A stretch of DNA of 64,000 nt from Tamarix chinensis (Eukaryota > Streptophyta > Magnoliopsida > Caryophyllales > Tamaricaceae), in assembly GCA_030549775.1 (NCBI GenBank), contig CM060180.1, positions 78,895,672-78,959,671 of the forward strand, written 5' to 3'. Under the pieces are notes generated by a model, which worked only from the letters and a program-made list of their open reading frames with translations, made no database searches and was not told the origin of the DNA. Below are positions 12,350 through 22,577 of the stretch, one piece after another. The position numbers and the translations under genes were made by a program. Position 1 is the first letter of the stretch; each line of letters begins with the position of its first letter.

Positions 12350-12785
12350 ATTATTTAAAGTGGAAGATCATTGAGACGGGACCAACAGATCCACCGGTTC
12401 GGAATAGTGGTTAGGGTTCTTACCCTATGTGCAACCGATCCACCGGTAATAATAGTGGTTAGGGTGTTTACCCTATGTGTGACCGATCCACCGGCTATAA
12501 TAGTGGTTAGGGCATGATGTCCTATGCGTAACCGATCCACCGGTTATAATAGTGGGGGTTCCCGAGCTCAACAACCGCAAACCAGAATTTTGCTAAAATG
12601 CCTAAAAGATACTAATTACTTACAGTGGAACACCATGCGTGCCGGAGCCAACTGATCCACCGGTTAGGAATAGTGGTTAGGACGCGTAGTCCTATGTGTA
12701 TCCGATCCACCGGCTATAATAGTGGTTAGGGTATGATACCCTATGTGCCTCCGATCCACTAGCTATAATAGTGGGGGCTTCCGTT
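12350..12785 (+). repeat. CCACCGG/ATAATAGTGG array, LTR B1
   Basis: Sub-units of the form 'gatccaccggttataatag' + 'tggttagggt' occur six to seven times, organised in two higher-order units. Each higher-order unit starts with 'actaatTActta.agtgGaa' (near 12344 and 12612) and ends with 'ataatagtgggggttcc'. Homologous arrays occur in all long LTR families of the window. Confidence 0.8.
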
Positions 12786-13484
12786 TTCGCATGGATTTGA
12801 TAAAAAGACATGATGTGTATCGAATTCCGATAAAATATTAATTAAGTAATTAATCTGGACTATGATTGGGCCTTTATGTATGTACCCAAATGATTGGTCG
12901 ATATTATGACATGATGATGGTCTTTATGTCCTTTTATTATTATGCATGATTTTATGTGCTTATGTGTTGGCCTTAGTGCTCGGTTACCTTACTCAGTACG
13001 TAGCGTACTGATCACCCTTTTTATGGGTGCTGCTCATTCCCACGAGTAGTATGCCCTTCTGGTTTGTGCAGGTGGGCGAGACATCAGTTGGGGCTGAGTG
13101 TTGAGCATGTTTGGCTCAAGTTCGAGAGAGTTATGGCTGTATTTCAGTCTTTATGTAATTTTATTTCCTGCTATTATTTCTTTGTATTGGAGTATTTATT
13201 CTCTTTGATTTCGCACTCTGATTTCTATTTTATTACGTTTATAAACGTTTATGCGTACTCTGATTTTAAGGTATGATCTTTCGAGTTCTTTTATGAACTG
13301 TTGATTTGAATTTAATGTAAATCTTTTCTTTAGCCTTAGCACTTGGTACTGGAACGGTCGGAGAGAACTGGTCTAGTACTAAGTGTGGCGGTAACATTTC
13401 CAAAATTCACGGGTTTTAAGTATTTCTATTATAATTGCTTCCGCTTTCAAAAAAAAAATTAGTGATTTTTGGGGTGTTACAAAG

Positions 13485-13496
13485 TGGTATCAGAGC
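13485..13496 (+). other. Primer-binding site of element B
   Basis: TGGTATCAGAGC, 3 bp after the LTR end TGTTACA, is complementary to the 3' end of plant initiator-Met tRNA, the usual primer of chromoviruses. Confidence 0.9.
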
Positions 13497-14245
13497 AGGT
13501 TTCGACCATGCTCTTCTGCTTTTAAACTTTTAAGTTGATACCACAAGATGGTATCGAAGTTGATTTCAACCAAGCTTCTTATTTTTAAATTTTTCTTTAA
13601 GCTGATACCACAAAGTGGTATCAGGGCTGGTTCCGATAACCACACTCTTGTTTGAAAATTTTTAATTTAACCAAGTGTTCCTTATTTTAAAAAAATTTAC
13701 GCTCAGAGTTGGTTTCAAAAAATCATTTTCTATTTCAAATGTTTAGTTGATACCACAAGATGGTATCAAAGTTGATTTAAACAAAGCTCCTTTGTTTTTA
13801 AATTTTTCTATAAGCTGATACCACAAGTTGGTATCAGTATGGTTGATCCTTTCAGACACACACTCTCGTTTTAATTTTTTTTTGTGATACCACAAATTTA
13901 TATCAAACTGGTTTCGACTGCTCTTCCAATTTTATTTTAAATTCTTTAATCCTATACCACACTTTGGTATTAGAGTGGTTCATTATTTTGAGCACGTTCT
14001 TTTGATTTTTAAATTTTTGAGTTGATATCACAAGTTGGTATCGAATCTAGTTTTGACCACGCTCTTTTGTTTTTAATCTTTTTAAGTTGGTACCAAAAGA
14101 TGGTACTAGAGAGGTTGATCTTTTTTATTACGCTTCTTCTCGAAATTATTTTTGGCTTACGAGTTTCTTTGTTATTAGTTTTGAAGCGTGTTTTGATTGA
14201 TCTTTTGGTTTTAATCTTTTTAATTTGATACTAAGAGTAGTATCA
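13485..14245 (+). repeat. Tandem array of PBS-derived units, approx. 69 bp
   Basis: The PBS core recurs through the internal region as GATACCACAAGATGGTATC and variants, at 13537, 13604, 13749, 13817, 13886, 13953, 14024, 14089 and 14227. Spacings are 65-71 bp or twice that (145 and 138, where one copy is degenerate). The spacer repeats too: 'tttttaaatttttctt', 'ttgaccacgctctttt', and variants. Each core is an inverted repeat (GATACCA...TGGTATC) able to form a small hairpin, and its right half is the PBS start. About 11 units were counted by eye. Confidence 0.8.
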
Positions 14246-14599
14246 TTTTGAAAATAAATTGGGATTAAAAAGTTTCCTTGAATTGAAATTGTTTTTAAAC
14301 AAAAAAAAAGGATTTATTTATTTTAATTTTTTGTTCCCGGCCACAGTGAGAAGGGAAGGGTAGAATTTTAATTAAGTTTATTCTTAAGGGGGTAGTTTTA
14401 TAAGTATTATTTTTTTTCTTTCGTATGGTGTCCTTATTCCCGTTGATTTAAATTTTATTTAGTAAGTTTATCCCTAAGGGGGTAGTTTATATAGATAGTA
14501 ATGTTATTTTTGTTTTCTAACCACTTAAAGCGTTTTCTCCCTAACCCCAGGCGCTCCCGGAGACTTCGGGGGTGAAGTCTATTTTTAAAAGGGTAGTAA
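14246..14599 (+). other. 3' end of element B internal region, with PPT-like tract
   Basis: No coding domain. 'taagggggtagtttata' occurs twice (about 14388 and 14480). The last 40 bp ('gacttcgggggtgaagtct' then 'aaaagggtagtaa') match the 3' ends of the coding elements E (26620-26653) and A2 (63862-63898). Element B therefore keeps the chromovirus 3' replication signals without the genes. Confidence 0.7.
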
Positions 14600-15472
14600 T
14601 GAAATGCCCCAAAAAATTTCTAATTTTAAATAGTATATTTAAATAAGATTTTATTATAAAATTTAATTATGTATATTAATTTATTTAAAATAAAAGGAAA
14701 TTAATTAGGGCAAATCAAGAATAAATTTATAAGTATTTTAATTAGGAGGAATTTGGGTATTTGAGCTAATTAAGGATTTAAATTTGGGAATTTATTTAAA
14801 TAAATTATTTTATTTAAAATAAGGAGGAGAAAATGGTTACAAATTAATATTAGTTTTATAAATAATTTAATGGAAGAAAATTTGGGTGTTTTGTTAATTA
14901 AAATGGAATTTATGGAAAATCTTTTAAAAATCCTAATTTAGCCTAAAAAGGGATTTAAATATTATTTTATTTAAATATTATTATTTTTAAATATTCTAAA
15001 TATTCAGATTAATTTAATTGACCCTAACCTAATTATTTTTCTCCTTTCCTTTTTCCCTTTTTCTTTTTATTTCTTCCTTTTCCTTTCTTTTTCTTTCTTT
15101 TTCTTCTTTTTCTTTTTCCTCTTCTTTTCCCCGACTGGGCCTGGCGCAGCGGCCCAGTTTCCCCCCGCCTTCCATTCCTTCGACCCAGCCTGCGCGGCGT
15201 CTTCCTTCTGTCGTCTCTGCGCTGCGTTTTGATCCATTTACCACCAAAACTCACCGTTTATTTTAATCCATTACCCTCGCGCCGTCGCCCTTCTTTCGCC
15301 TCTCTCTGCGCGTCATTCCGTTCGTTATTTCGTTGGAACGCAGCGTTCCATTTAGTCGCACCCTCGACCGCGCCCGACTGCCCGATTCTCCGTTTTTCTT
15401 TTCTTTCCTCGGCCGACCGGTTCGCCTCCCTTCCTTCTTCCTTCTTCCTTCTTCCTCCTTCCTCCTCCGTCG
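14600..15472 (+). mobile_element. Element B 3' LTR (B2), truncated
   Basis: It starts TGAAATGCCCCAAAAAA and follows LTR B1 closely through the C/T-rich module and 'ggccgaccggt', until about 'cgtcgct' at 15472. After that it diverges abruptly. The remaining approx. 3.6 kb of the LTR and its right flank are missing. The short following piece (15473-15493) is read as resumed family-A LTR sequence. Confidence 0.75.
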
Positions 15473-15959
15473 CTACCACTACCCTGCGCCGCTTGATGCA
15501 GGAGCATCCAATGAACCTAATGATTGTCAAGTTCATATTAATCCTCAAGGTAAAGAAGATGATTTAGCTTTCTTACTGTTAGAGCCTATCATGTTAAATA
15601 TTCTTGATAATTCTTATATGCTTGACATTGAAAAACATTCAAGTTATTCTTGTAGGTATGTGTAATTCCCCAAAAATTTCGAAAACCTATATTTTAATAA
15701 ATAACTTTTATTTGAAATAAAACTAGCTGTTAAAATTATTTATTTTAATTATTTTATAGATTTTAGAGTATGTAAATTTGGATAAGAGCATTTAATAAAA
15801 TAAAATTTAATATTTTTCTATTTATCATATTTTTTTATTTAAATAAATTTTCAAACTAGTATTTTACTATAATTATCCTATTTAAGCCGATATATTTAAT
15901 TAAATTATTAAATAAACTTATTATCAAATATATTACATCCTATTATTTTATTATTTTCA

Positions 15960-17150
15960 AATTTTCCATTTTCCCAATTTCCTTTTCCTACCTTTTTTTT
16001 TCTTTCTCCTTTCCCCTATTTCTTTTTTTCCTTCTTCCTGGCTTTGGATCGCCAGGCTGCCGGCCTGCTTCCCTCTTCCTTGCGTGTTGGGCCAGGCCCG
16101 CTCCTTCCTCCCTTCTCTCCCTCGCGCGCCGTCCAGCACACCTAGCCCGCCTTGCTTCCTTATTTTTTCTCTGGACCGGCCGGCTCTCTTCTTTTCCTAC
16201 GCCGGTCTAGCCGCCCAGCCTCTTCTTCTCCTCTCTTCTTCTCCCACGCCCGGACCTGCTCCCGTCCTCCATGCACGCCCGACCACCGCCTGCAACTGCC
16301 GCCGCCTGCCACCACACCTGCCCCCTACTACTCTCTCTCTCTTCCCCCGTCATTTTATTTCCTTTTTCGAGCCAAACCGGCTCTTGGACCACACTCTGCA
16401 TGCTCTCCCCCTTTCCTTCTTCTTCCCTCTCTTTCCTTTGCCAACCGACAGCCCTGCCACCACACTGCAGCACCAATCGGCCGCCTGCTTCCCCTACCTC
16501 ACCCTCTTCTTTTTCTTACCCTCACCAGCCCTTCATTCCCACATTTTTTGAGCCTCTTCTCCCTTCCTAAGCTCCCTCTTCTCTCCTTCCTTTTCCCTCC
16601 ATTTATCACCGCTGCCAACCGCCATTCTAACCACCGCAACCAGCCCCTATGTCGCCTTCTGCCACCACCTACTACCACCCTGCGCCGCCACGAGACCCCC
16701 CAAGCCACCCTTGAGCCTACACTTCCTCCCTTCTCCACCTCTTCCTTTTTCTCCCCATTTTCCCCTTTACCGTCGAGCCACTTGCAATCGCCACTTCCGC
16801 TGCCTTCCGGCCACCTCTACCACCACCCAACCCACCGTTCGACACCCTGCAACCCCCTCTACCACCACCATGCCTTAGTTGGCCGAAAACAGCCCTTACA
16901 CCCCTCCATTTCCTTTCTTCTCAACCCCTCCACCTTAACCCATCTCGGTAGCCAACTTCGTCGCCTTACCGCCACCGTCTCCGCTGCCCTATGCCGCCGT
17001 GAAACCATCCCAGTCACCACTTACACCCCCTCTTCACTCCTGCACCACCATTCCCTTTCCTTGAAACCTCCCCCAACTACCTTCTTTTCTAGCCCAATGT
17101 TCCTAAACCAAGCCATCTCCTCCCTTCTATCTTACCCCCTTCGAACCCTT
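15960..17150 (+). other. C/T-rich module of LTR D1
   Basis: A long pyrimidine-rich and C-rich stretch. A 373-codon Pro/Ser/Leu/His-rich frame (16152-17273) and several shorter overlapping frames are open here because stops need purines. No domain, signal or repeat supports a protein. The complement is a long purine-rich strand with potential for triplex structure. Confidence 0.7.
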
Positions 17151-17174
17151 TTTCTCCTCTCATTTTACATGAGA

Positions 17175-17198
17175 CTCACGCTGTTCATACAGCGTGAG
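17175..17198. other. Perfect 10-bp-stem hairpin in LTR D1
   Basis: Arms CTCACGCTGT and ACAGCGTGAG are separated by a 4-base loop (TCAT), with no mismatch. It sits at the junction between the C/T-rich module and the AT-rich part. No T-run follows to suggest a terminator. Confidence 0.7.
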
Positions 17199-17689
17199 CT
17201 CCTCCTTGTTTTGAAATTCATTTGGTTAAACTTTGAGGTATATTCATATTTAATTAAAGTGTATTATTATTAAATAAATTTGTTTTATAAAGTTTTATCC
17301 TTAAATACATGGAAAAACGTATGCTAGCACATTAGGGATTTAGTATGATTTTATGCATGGTTTGTGTGCTTAGCATGATATATATATATGGTTGCTTATA
17401 TTGCTTGATAAAAAGGAAAAGTATGATAACCTTTGTGCCATGTGTAGGTATGATAATTAAGGAAGAAGTTTGATTAGTGATGGAAATATTAAATGTTTGT
17501 TTATGATGTATTATGTTGCTAATGCATGAGTAATATTATTGCCTAAGGGTATTTTAGTAATTATGCTTATGAAGTATATGATCTAATGTATGTAGTTGCT
17601 AATGAGTATTATGTTGAATAATGACAAGTTGGTGGAATTAGATGATAAGAATGAAGTACTAATATCATTATTTTATGTAGTGATGGTAA

Positions 17690-18880
17690 ATTCATAAAAA
17701 TGGTGAACAAAGGGGTTGAGTGGAAATTTTATAAGTGAAAAGGGTATTTTGGTAATTTTATAAGTAAAAGGGTAATTTGGCAATTTAAAAAGAAAGGGGT
17801 TAAATGATAATTTATAAGTAAAAGGATAAAATTGTAAGTTGTGAGAAAGAAGGGTATTATGGTAATTTTTGAGATAAAAGATTAATATGGTAATTTTATG
17901 ATTAAATGGCCAAATGATAATTTTATAAGTAAAGGGGTATTGTGGTAATTTCGGGAGTATAGGGTAATATGGTAATTTTGGAGAAGAAGGGAAAAATAGT
18001 AATTTTGTAAGGAAAGATAAAAATGGTAATTTTGGATGTAAAAGGGTAAAATAGTAATTTGTAAAGTAAAAGGAGTGTTATGGTAATTTTACAAGTAAAA
18101 GGGTATTGTGGTAATTTTTATAAATAAAAGGATATTATGGTAATTTGAAAGTAAGGAGTAGAAGAGTAATTTTGTACAAAAAAGGACGTTATGGTAAACT
18201 TGGGAGTAAGGGGTAACTTGGTAATTATGATAACAACGAAAGATAATTTGGTAATTAAATTATGATTATAGAAGGGCAATTGGATAATTATGATACTAGA
18301 GAAGGTTAATTTGGTAAATTAACCAATTAAAGGGCATTATGGTAATTTTAATAGTGGGAAAGGGTAATATAGTAATTATAAAAATGGAGAAGGGTAAATT
18401 AGTAATTATAAATATGGAGAAGGGTAATTAGGTAATTATGATTACGAAGAAGGGTAAATTAATATTTGTAGCTATGAAGAAGGGTAATTTGGGATTTATG
18501 ATAATTAAAAAGGGTAAAATGGTAAGTATAATAATTAAGAAGGGTAAAATGGCAATGATAATAATTGAGAAAGGTAATTTGGCAGTTTTGATAATGGATA
18601 AGGGCAATTTAGTAATTTATCCAACTAAAGGGCAAATTGTTGATTGTAGTAAAAGAAAAGGGCAGATTGGTAATCTGACCAACCAATGGGGAAATATGTT
18701 AAGTGTAGCAATTATGAGGGGTGAATGGTAATCTAAAAAGTGTAGGAGACAACTTGATAACCTAAATTGGATAAGGGGTAATTTGGTAATTATGCAACCT
18801 AAAGGGTAAGATGGTAATCTATCAAGTAAGAAAGGGATGACTTAGCAATTATATAAGTAAGGGGTAAATGAGTAATTTGT
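17690..18880 (+). repeat. GGGTAATTTGGTAATT array in LTR D1
   Basis: Some 35-40 degenerate units of 25-33 bp are built on 'aagggtaatttggtaatt' plus a variable 'atgattatggag' part. The frame at 18438-18731 is open because part of the array has a 30-bp (ten-codon) period. Inverted copies of the array occupy the reverse family-D LTRs (29968-31110 and 32690-33900). Confidence 0.85.
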
Positions 18881-19509
18881 ACCTAACATGTATTTGAGAT
18901 TGTGGAACATTATAATATGATTCAAATAATGTTGGTTAGCCAAGCAAGAGTATTTGATAATTAGTATGGCCTTAATGGTTTTCTCTGTGATATCCTGGAC
19001 AATCATCTGAATAGAAACGATTAATGATATCGGAACGATTGAAAGTGAATAAGTATCCGATTATTGTGCTTTTCGTGATCACTTTAATTAAGATACTTTT
19101 ACTTAAAGTGAAAGACCTCGAGATCGGGAATGGTGACTCCTTAGGGGTCACTACCCTAAGGACGTGGTTTAGTCCACGACTATTCTGGTATTTGCTGGTG
19201 TGCCTTTGTGCCCCAGCCAGGCCCTATATCTTACTCTTTCTAGCTCTACGGACCTAGTTAGGGGGTATGCATACTTATGGATTAGGTGTCCTTGTCGCCA
19301 GGGTAATGAGTTAGCTTTATGCACCAGTACGACCTGGGTACCTTTGTGTCCTTGGGTTCGTGGCTGAAGGGTACGGAGTAGCTTGTATGCACCGGTACGA
19401 CCGGTGTACCTTTGTGTCCCGGGTTATTGATCTCCCGTTCGAGGCAAATAAATATGATTGATGTGCTGATTAAAGAAAGGAAATATACTATTATTGAAAG
19501 TGGAATATT

Positions 19510-19995
19510 AATGAGCCGGGCCCAGATGATTATGATATTGAGTACCGGTCCACCGGTTATAATAGTGGCCAGGAGCGTTGTGCCCTGGATGATGATTCTT
19601 TATATATTCCGGTTATAATAGTGGCCAAGAGCGTTGTGCCCTGGATGATGATTCTTTATATATTCCGGTCCACCGGATATAATAGTGGCCAGGAGTGTTG
19701 TGCCCTGGATGATGATTTTATATATATTTCGGTCCACCGGCAATAATAGTGGGGGTCCCGAGCTCAATAAAACCAGTATTGTATGTGAATAAAGTTATGG
19801 AAAAATACTAATAACTTATAGTGGAACACCATATGAGTCGGGGCCAGGCCAGTCCACCGGCAAATAATAGTGGTCAGAGGCGTTCTGCCCTGTGTGTTTA
19901 TCTTCCGGTCCACCAGCAATAATAGTTGCCAGAGGCGTTCTGCCCTGAGTGTATACTTTCCGGTCCATCGGCTATAATAGTGGGGTTCTCGCACT
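19510..19995 (+). repeat. CCGGTCCACCGG/ATAATAGTGG array, LTR D1
   Basis: Two higher-order units are present. The first contains three nearly identical approx. 60-bp sub-units ('ataatagtggccaggagcg', then 'ttgtgccctggatgatgat') starting near 19559, 19615 and 19679, which indicates recent local amplification. The second begins with 'aatacttatagtggaacacc'-type sequence near 19805. Confidence 0.8.
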
Positions 19996-21454
19996 CACAT
20001 GGATATAAAATATGAGATTGATTGTATGATGACGGAATAATGGCTTAAGGCCCGAATGTATGGATTTTATACTATGACATGGCTTAAGGCCCAAAGATAT
20101 CGATCGTGAATTATAACTTGTGTTACGTGTGATTGTTATGTATGCACCTCAGTTTACATATGTATATAGTTGCACTATGTGTTGCATTGCGGGCCTGTCT
20201 TTAAGTGTGGTATTAAAGGGTTACTCAGTACCGTAGTAGTGAAGGGATTCCCTTTATGGGCCCCTACCTATTCAATGGGCAGTGCCCTTGCATGTCTTTT
20301 CAGGTGCTACTCAAGTGGGCTACGGGAAAGAGAGTAAGGAGTTATCCGGTGTCGTTAGGGTTTTCTCTTTCTCATTTAAATTCATGGTTTTAAATGTTAA
20401 CGTTGTTAAAGTAACCACCATTGGTGGATTTTATTCTTGTAATGATTTGATGCGCTACTCTGATTTATGTTTGTTGAATTTCTTTCAAATTGTATTTAAT
20501 TTCCTTTAGCCATAGCACTTAGTACTGGAACGGTATGAGTGAACCGGTCTGGTACTAAGTGTGGCGGTAATACTCCCAAAGTTCACGTTTTATTTATTTG
20601 CTTCCACCAATTTCCCTTTTAATTAATGAAATTTTTCAGTAGTGAATTTTGGGGGTGTTACATTATGTCACATATTTGCAAGAAGAAGATGTTCATACAC
20701 TTTAATGTGTACAAGTATTCAAAGTATGCAAGACTATGACATACATGGGATGATACATTACAACAAGAAGATAAAGTGATGATATTTATTATTTGTATTA
20801 ACTTGTTGTAACCCCTAACCCTAAGTGTATTTTATGTAAGTTAGGGTATTGCTATAATTTCATGTATGTATCTTAGTCAATTATATAGCTTTGTAATATT
20901 AATCCTTAGTATCATTTAACTAATTAATGATATTATGCTTTGTATTAAGGTTAATATGGGCTTAATTCAACCATGATTAATGGGCTGGATTAAGAAGGAA
21001 TAATCAGCTAGTTTAGGCTAGCTAACCACCGATTCATTCCTTCCCCTATATATACCTTTGTGCGCAACTTGTATGGAAGAGAATTGAATAAGAATGAATA
21101 AGAATGAATAAGAATTTCTTGATCAAACTTTGAGAAACGTTAGCTAAAGTCCAATCCTCCATTTTGAATCAACATTGAGCAAGGAAAATCTGGAATTTAA
21201 CCTTCCTCAATCTATCTTCAACCTCAACACATTTGAAGGCTATACAAATCTGTCGAGTACCTTCTACTTGTTTCATCAATTTCTTCACCTATAATCCAGA
21301 AAATTAATTCATTTCTTTTGCATTAGATTGTGGGTGAAATCTTCTCATATAAATTTCGATCCAACCTTACGTTACTTTGATAAAAACCACATCACCACCA
21401 TCAGTGCCATAGGTCACCACCAACCCTAGGTGGTACCATAACCCTTAAAACCCT

Positions 21455-21961
21455 ACTTATGATATTATTATCCCTTTTATTTATATTGTGTTATTATCCT
21501 CATTATTATTATTATTATATGATGGCTATTATTTTTATCATTAGTATTACTAAGTATAGCCTCAGGATATTTATCCCATTATTATTAAAGTGGTTGAAAC
21601 CCTATTTTAACCATTATTATAATTATCCTAATTTTTTTATTAATATCATTAATACTTTTATTATTATTATTATTATTATCATTTTTATTATTATTAATGA
21701 TAGCCTTAGTATATTATTACCATTATTACTTTTGTAAATATTCGAACCCTTACCCGTATAAATATCATTATTTTGATTATTATTATTATTAGTATTATCC
21801 TTAACAATATCATTATTTTTTATTATGACTATTATTATACTATTATTTTTGTTACTAACCCTATTATTAACCTTAACCTTATTATCGCTAGGGTTTCTAT
21901 TATTATGATTGTCAAAACCTCTTTTAAGTATTATAATTAAGATTAGAACTTTTACTATGAT

Positions 21962-22012
<51 letters not shown>

Positions 22013-22110
22013 TACTACTACTACTACTGCTACTACTACTGCTACTATTATTGCTGCAAAAATTATTATTACTATTATTAGTAGTATTAAAGCTATTTCT
22101 TTAATAATAT
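21455..22110 (+). repeat. TTA/ACT microsatellite in LTR A1
   Basis: Degenerate TTA/ATT runs are followed by a nearly pure (ACT)n tract from about 21961 to 22035, then GCTACT variants. The open frames at 21459-21737 and 21909-22112 (poly-Thr) are by-products of the repeats. Confidence 0.85.
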
Positions 22111-22364
22111 AAATAGGGTTATGGATACCTTATCATGAACCTATTTTGACTATTAATAACCTAGTAGGCTAACTTAAGAATAAAAATCCTATTTTTACTC
22201 GTAAATTTTTTTAATAATAGTAACCCTAATATTAGAATAAAGTAGGAATTAATAGTAATTTTGGTAAGAGAAAAATTTATCCTTAGTTTTTCCCTCTTAT
22301 AAGTGAACCCAGTTAAAACCCTAAGGAGGCATAGGAGCATGCTCCAAGACTGGTGTCGTGTTAG

Positions 22365-22366
22365 GT
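22365..22366 (+). promoter_or_regulatory. Donor-like splice site in LTR A1
   Basis: TTAG|GTAAGG follows the conserved 'ctaaggaggc...gctccaagac.ggtgtcgt' box. The same place holds CAG|GTAAGG in B1 (11158), CAG|GTAAGT in F1 (40993), TAG|GTAAGT in F2 (47344) and TAG|GTAGGA in A2 (56145). The acceptor-like partner here is GGGCAG at 24795. Splicing is inferred, not shown. Confidence 0.35.
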
Positions 22367-22569
22367 AAGGATGTAGCTAAGACCCTCCATGTGTGTGTTA
22401 TGTGCCTCGTACGCCATGTACCATGATATATTGTGTACCTTATGATTATTATAACTATTTTATGTGTAGCATAGCTTGGAGTTGAGGTATGCTTATGTGA
22501 CTTTCTTATGGCATGGGTATAATATGTACATGTTGTGCTTATGATATTATATGTTGTGGCCCTGTAGGA

Positions 22570-22577
22570 CATGCATG
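22570..22577 (+). promoter_or_regulatory. Conserved CATGCATG box, LTR A1
   Basis: 'gtaggacatgcatgctaag' matches the boxes in B1, F1 and F2. Confidence 0.4.

Larger units (their letters stand above)
8935..13481 (+). mobile_element. Element B 5' LTR (B1)
   Basis: It starts TGAAATGCCCCAAAAAA and ends GGGGTGTTACA, with the PBS 3 bp later. Modules in order are an AT-rich start, C/T-rich tract (about 9365-9475), GC-rich stretch with the TATA box (10072), TTA microsatellite (10555-11000), 'ctaaggaggc' box, donor-like site (11157), CATGCATG (11319), a degenerate minisatellite (11430-11960), a CCACCGG array (12350-12785), a 'ctgctcattcccacgag' box, and a 'tggtactggaacgg' / 'ctagtactaagtgtggcgg' end region. 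The frames at 9339-9912 on both strands, 9917-10279 and 13064-13276 are low-complexity or short and are not called as genes. Confidence 0.85.
8935..15472 (+). mobile_element. Element B: long-LTR, non-coding retrotransposon (LARD-like)
   Basis: The parts are a 5' LTR (8935-13481, 4547 bp), a PBS matching the initiator-Met tRNA end (13485-13496), an internal region of only 1118 bp with no retroviral domain (13482-14599), a purine-rich tract, and a second LTR (from 14600) cut off at about 15472. The first approx. 275 bp of the two LTRs differ at about six positions, so this is one of the younger insertions. The structure fits a large retrotransposon derivative: long LTRs, PBS and PPT, no gag-pol. 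It was presumably mobilised by a related chromovirus. The left flank is ATTCG (8930-8934). The right flank is lost, so no duplication can be checked. Confidence 0.8.
15661..20662 (+). mobile_element. Solo LTR D1, 5.0 kb
   Basis: It starts TGTAATTCCCCAAAAAT and ends GGGGGTGTTACA. The flanks are GTATG (15656-15660) and TTATG (20663-20667), a 5-bp duplication with one change. Removing it restores the continuity of C1 relative to C2. Modules: AT-rich start, C/T-rich module (15960-17150), perfect hairpin (17175-17198), approx. 30-bp GGGTAATTTGGTAATT array (17690-18880), CCGGTCCACCGG array (19510-19995), 'ttactcagtacc' box (20221), acceptor-like 'cttttcaggt' (20303), and the end 'tagtactggaacgg'. 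No internal coding region, so one LTR is left after recombination. Confidence 0.9.
15494..21394 (+). mobile_element. Solo LTR C1 (copia-like), split by D1
   Basis: 15494-15660 plus 20668-21394 (about 894 bp) align along their length with C2 at 58560-59435 (876 bp). Both start TGATG and end CCACAWCA. Imperfect flanks (CCGCT before, CCACC after) fit an eroded duplication. An AT-rich promoter-like part reads 'cctatatatacc' at about 21050. The first approx. 170 bp contain an open frame shared with C2 in which a 3-bp indel preserves frame. Calling it an LTR rests on its TG...CA ends, its size and the two dispersed copies; no internal region was seen. Confidence 0.6.

Noticed and set aside
16152..17273. 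373-codon open frame
   Set aside because: It lies in a C/T-rich LTR module where stop codons are rare. Product is low-complexity Pro/Ser/Leu/His with no domain, and overlapping frames are also open. Copies in other families are not conserved as protein.
18438..18731. 97-codon frame with KKGK/KKGN repeats
   Set aside because: Produced by approx. 30-bp units of the family-D array staying in frame.
21909..22112. Poly-threonine frame
   Set aside because: Translation of an (ACT)n microsatellite.
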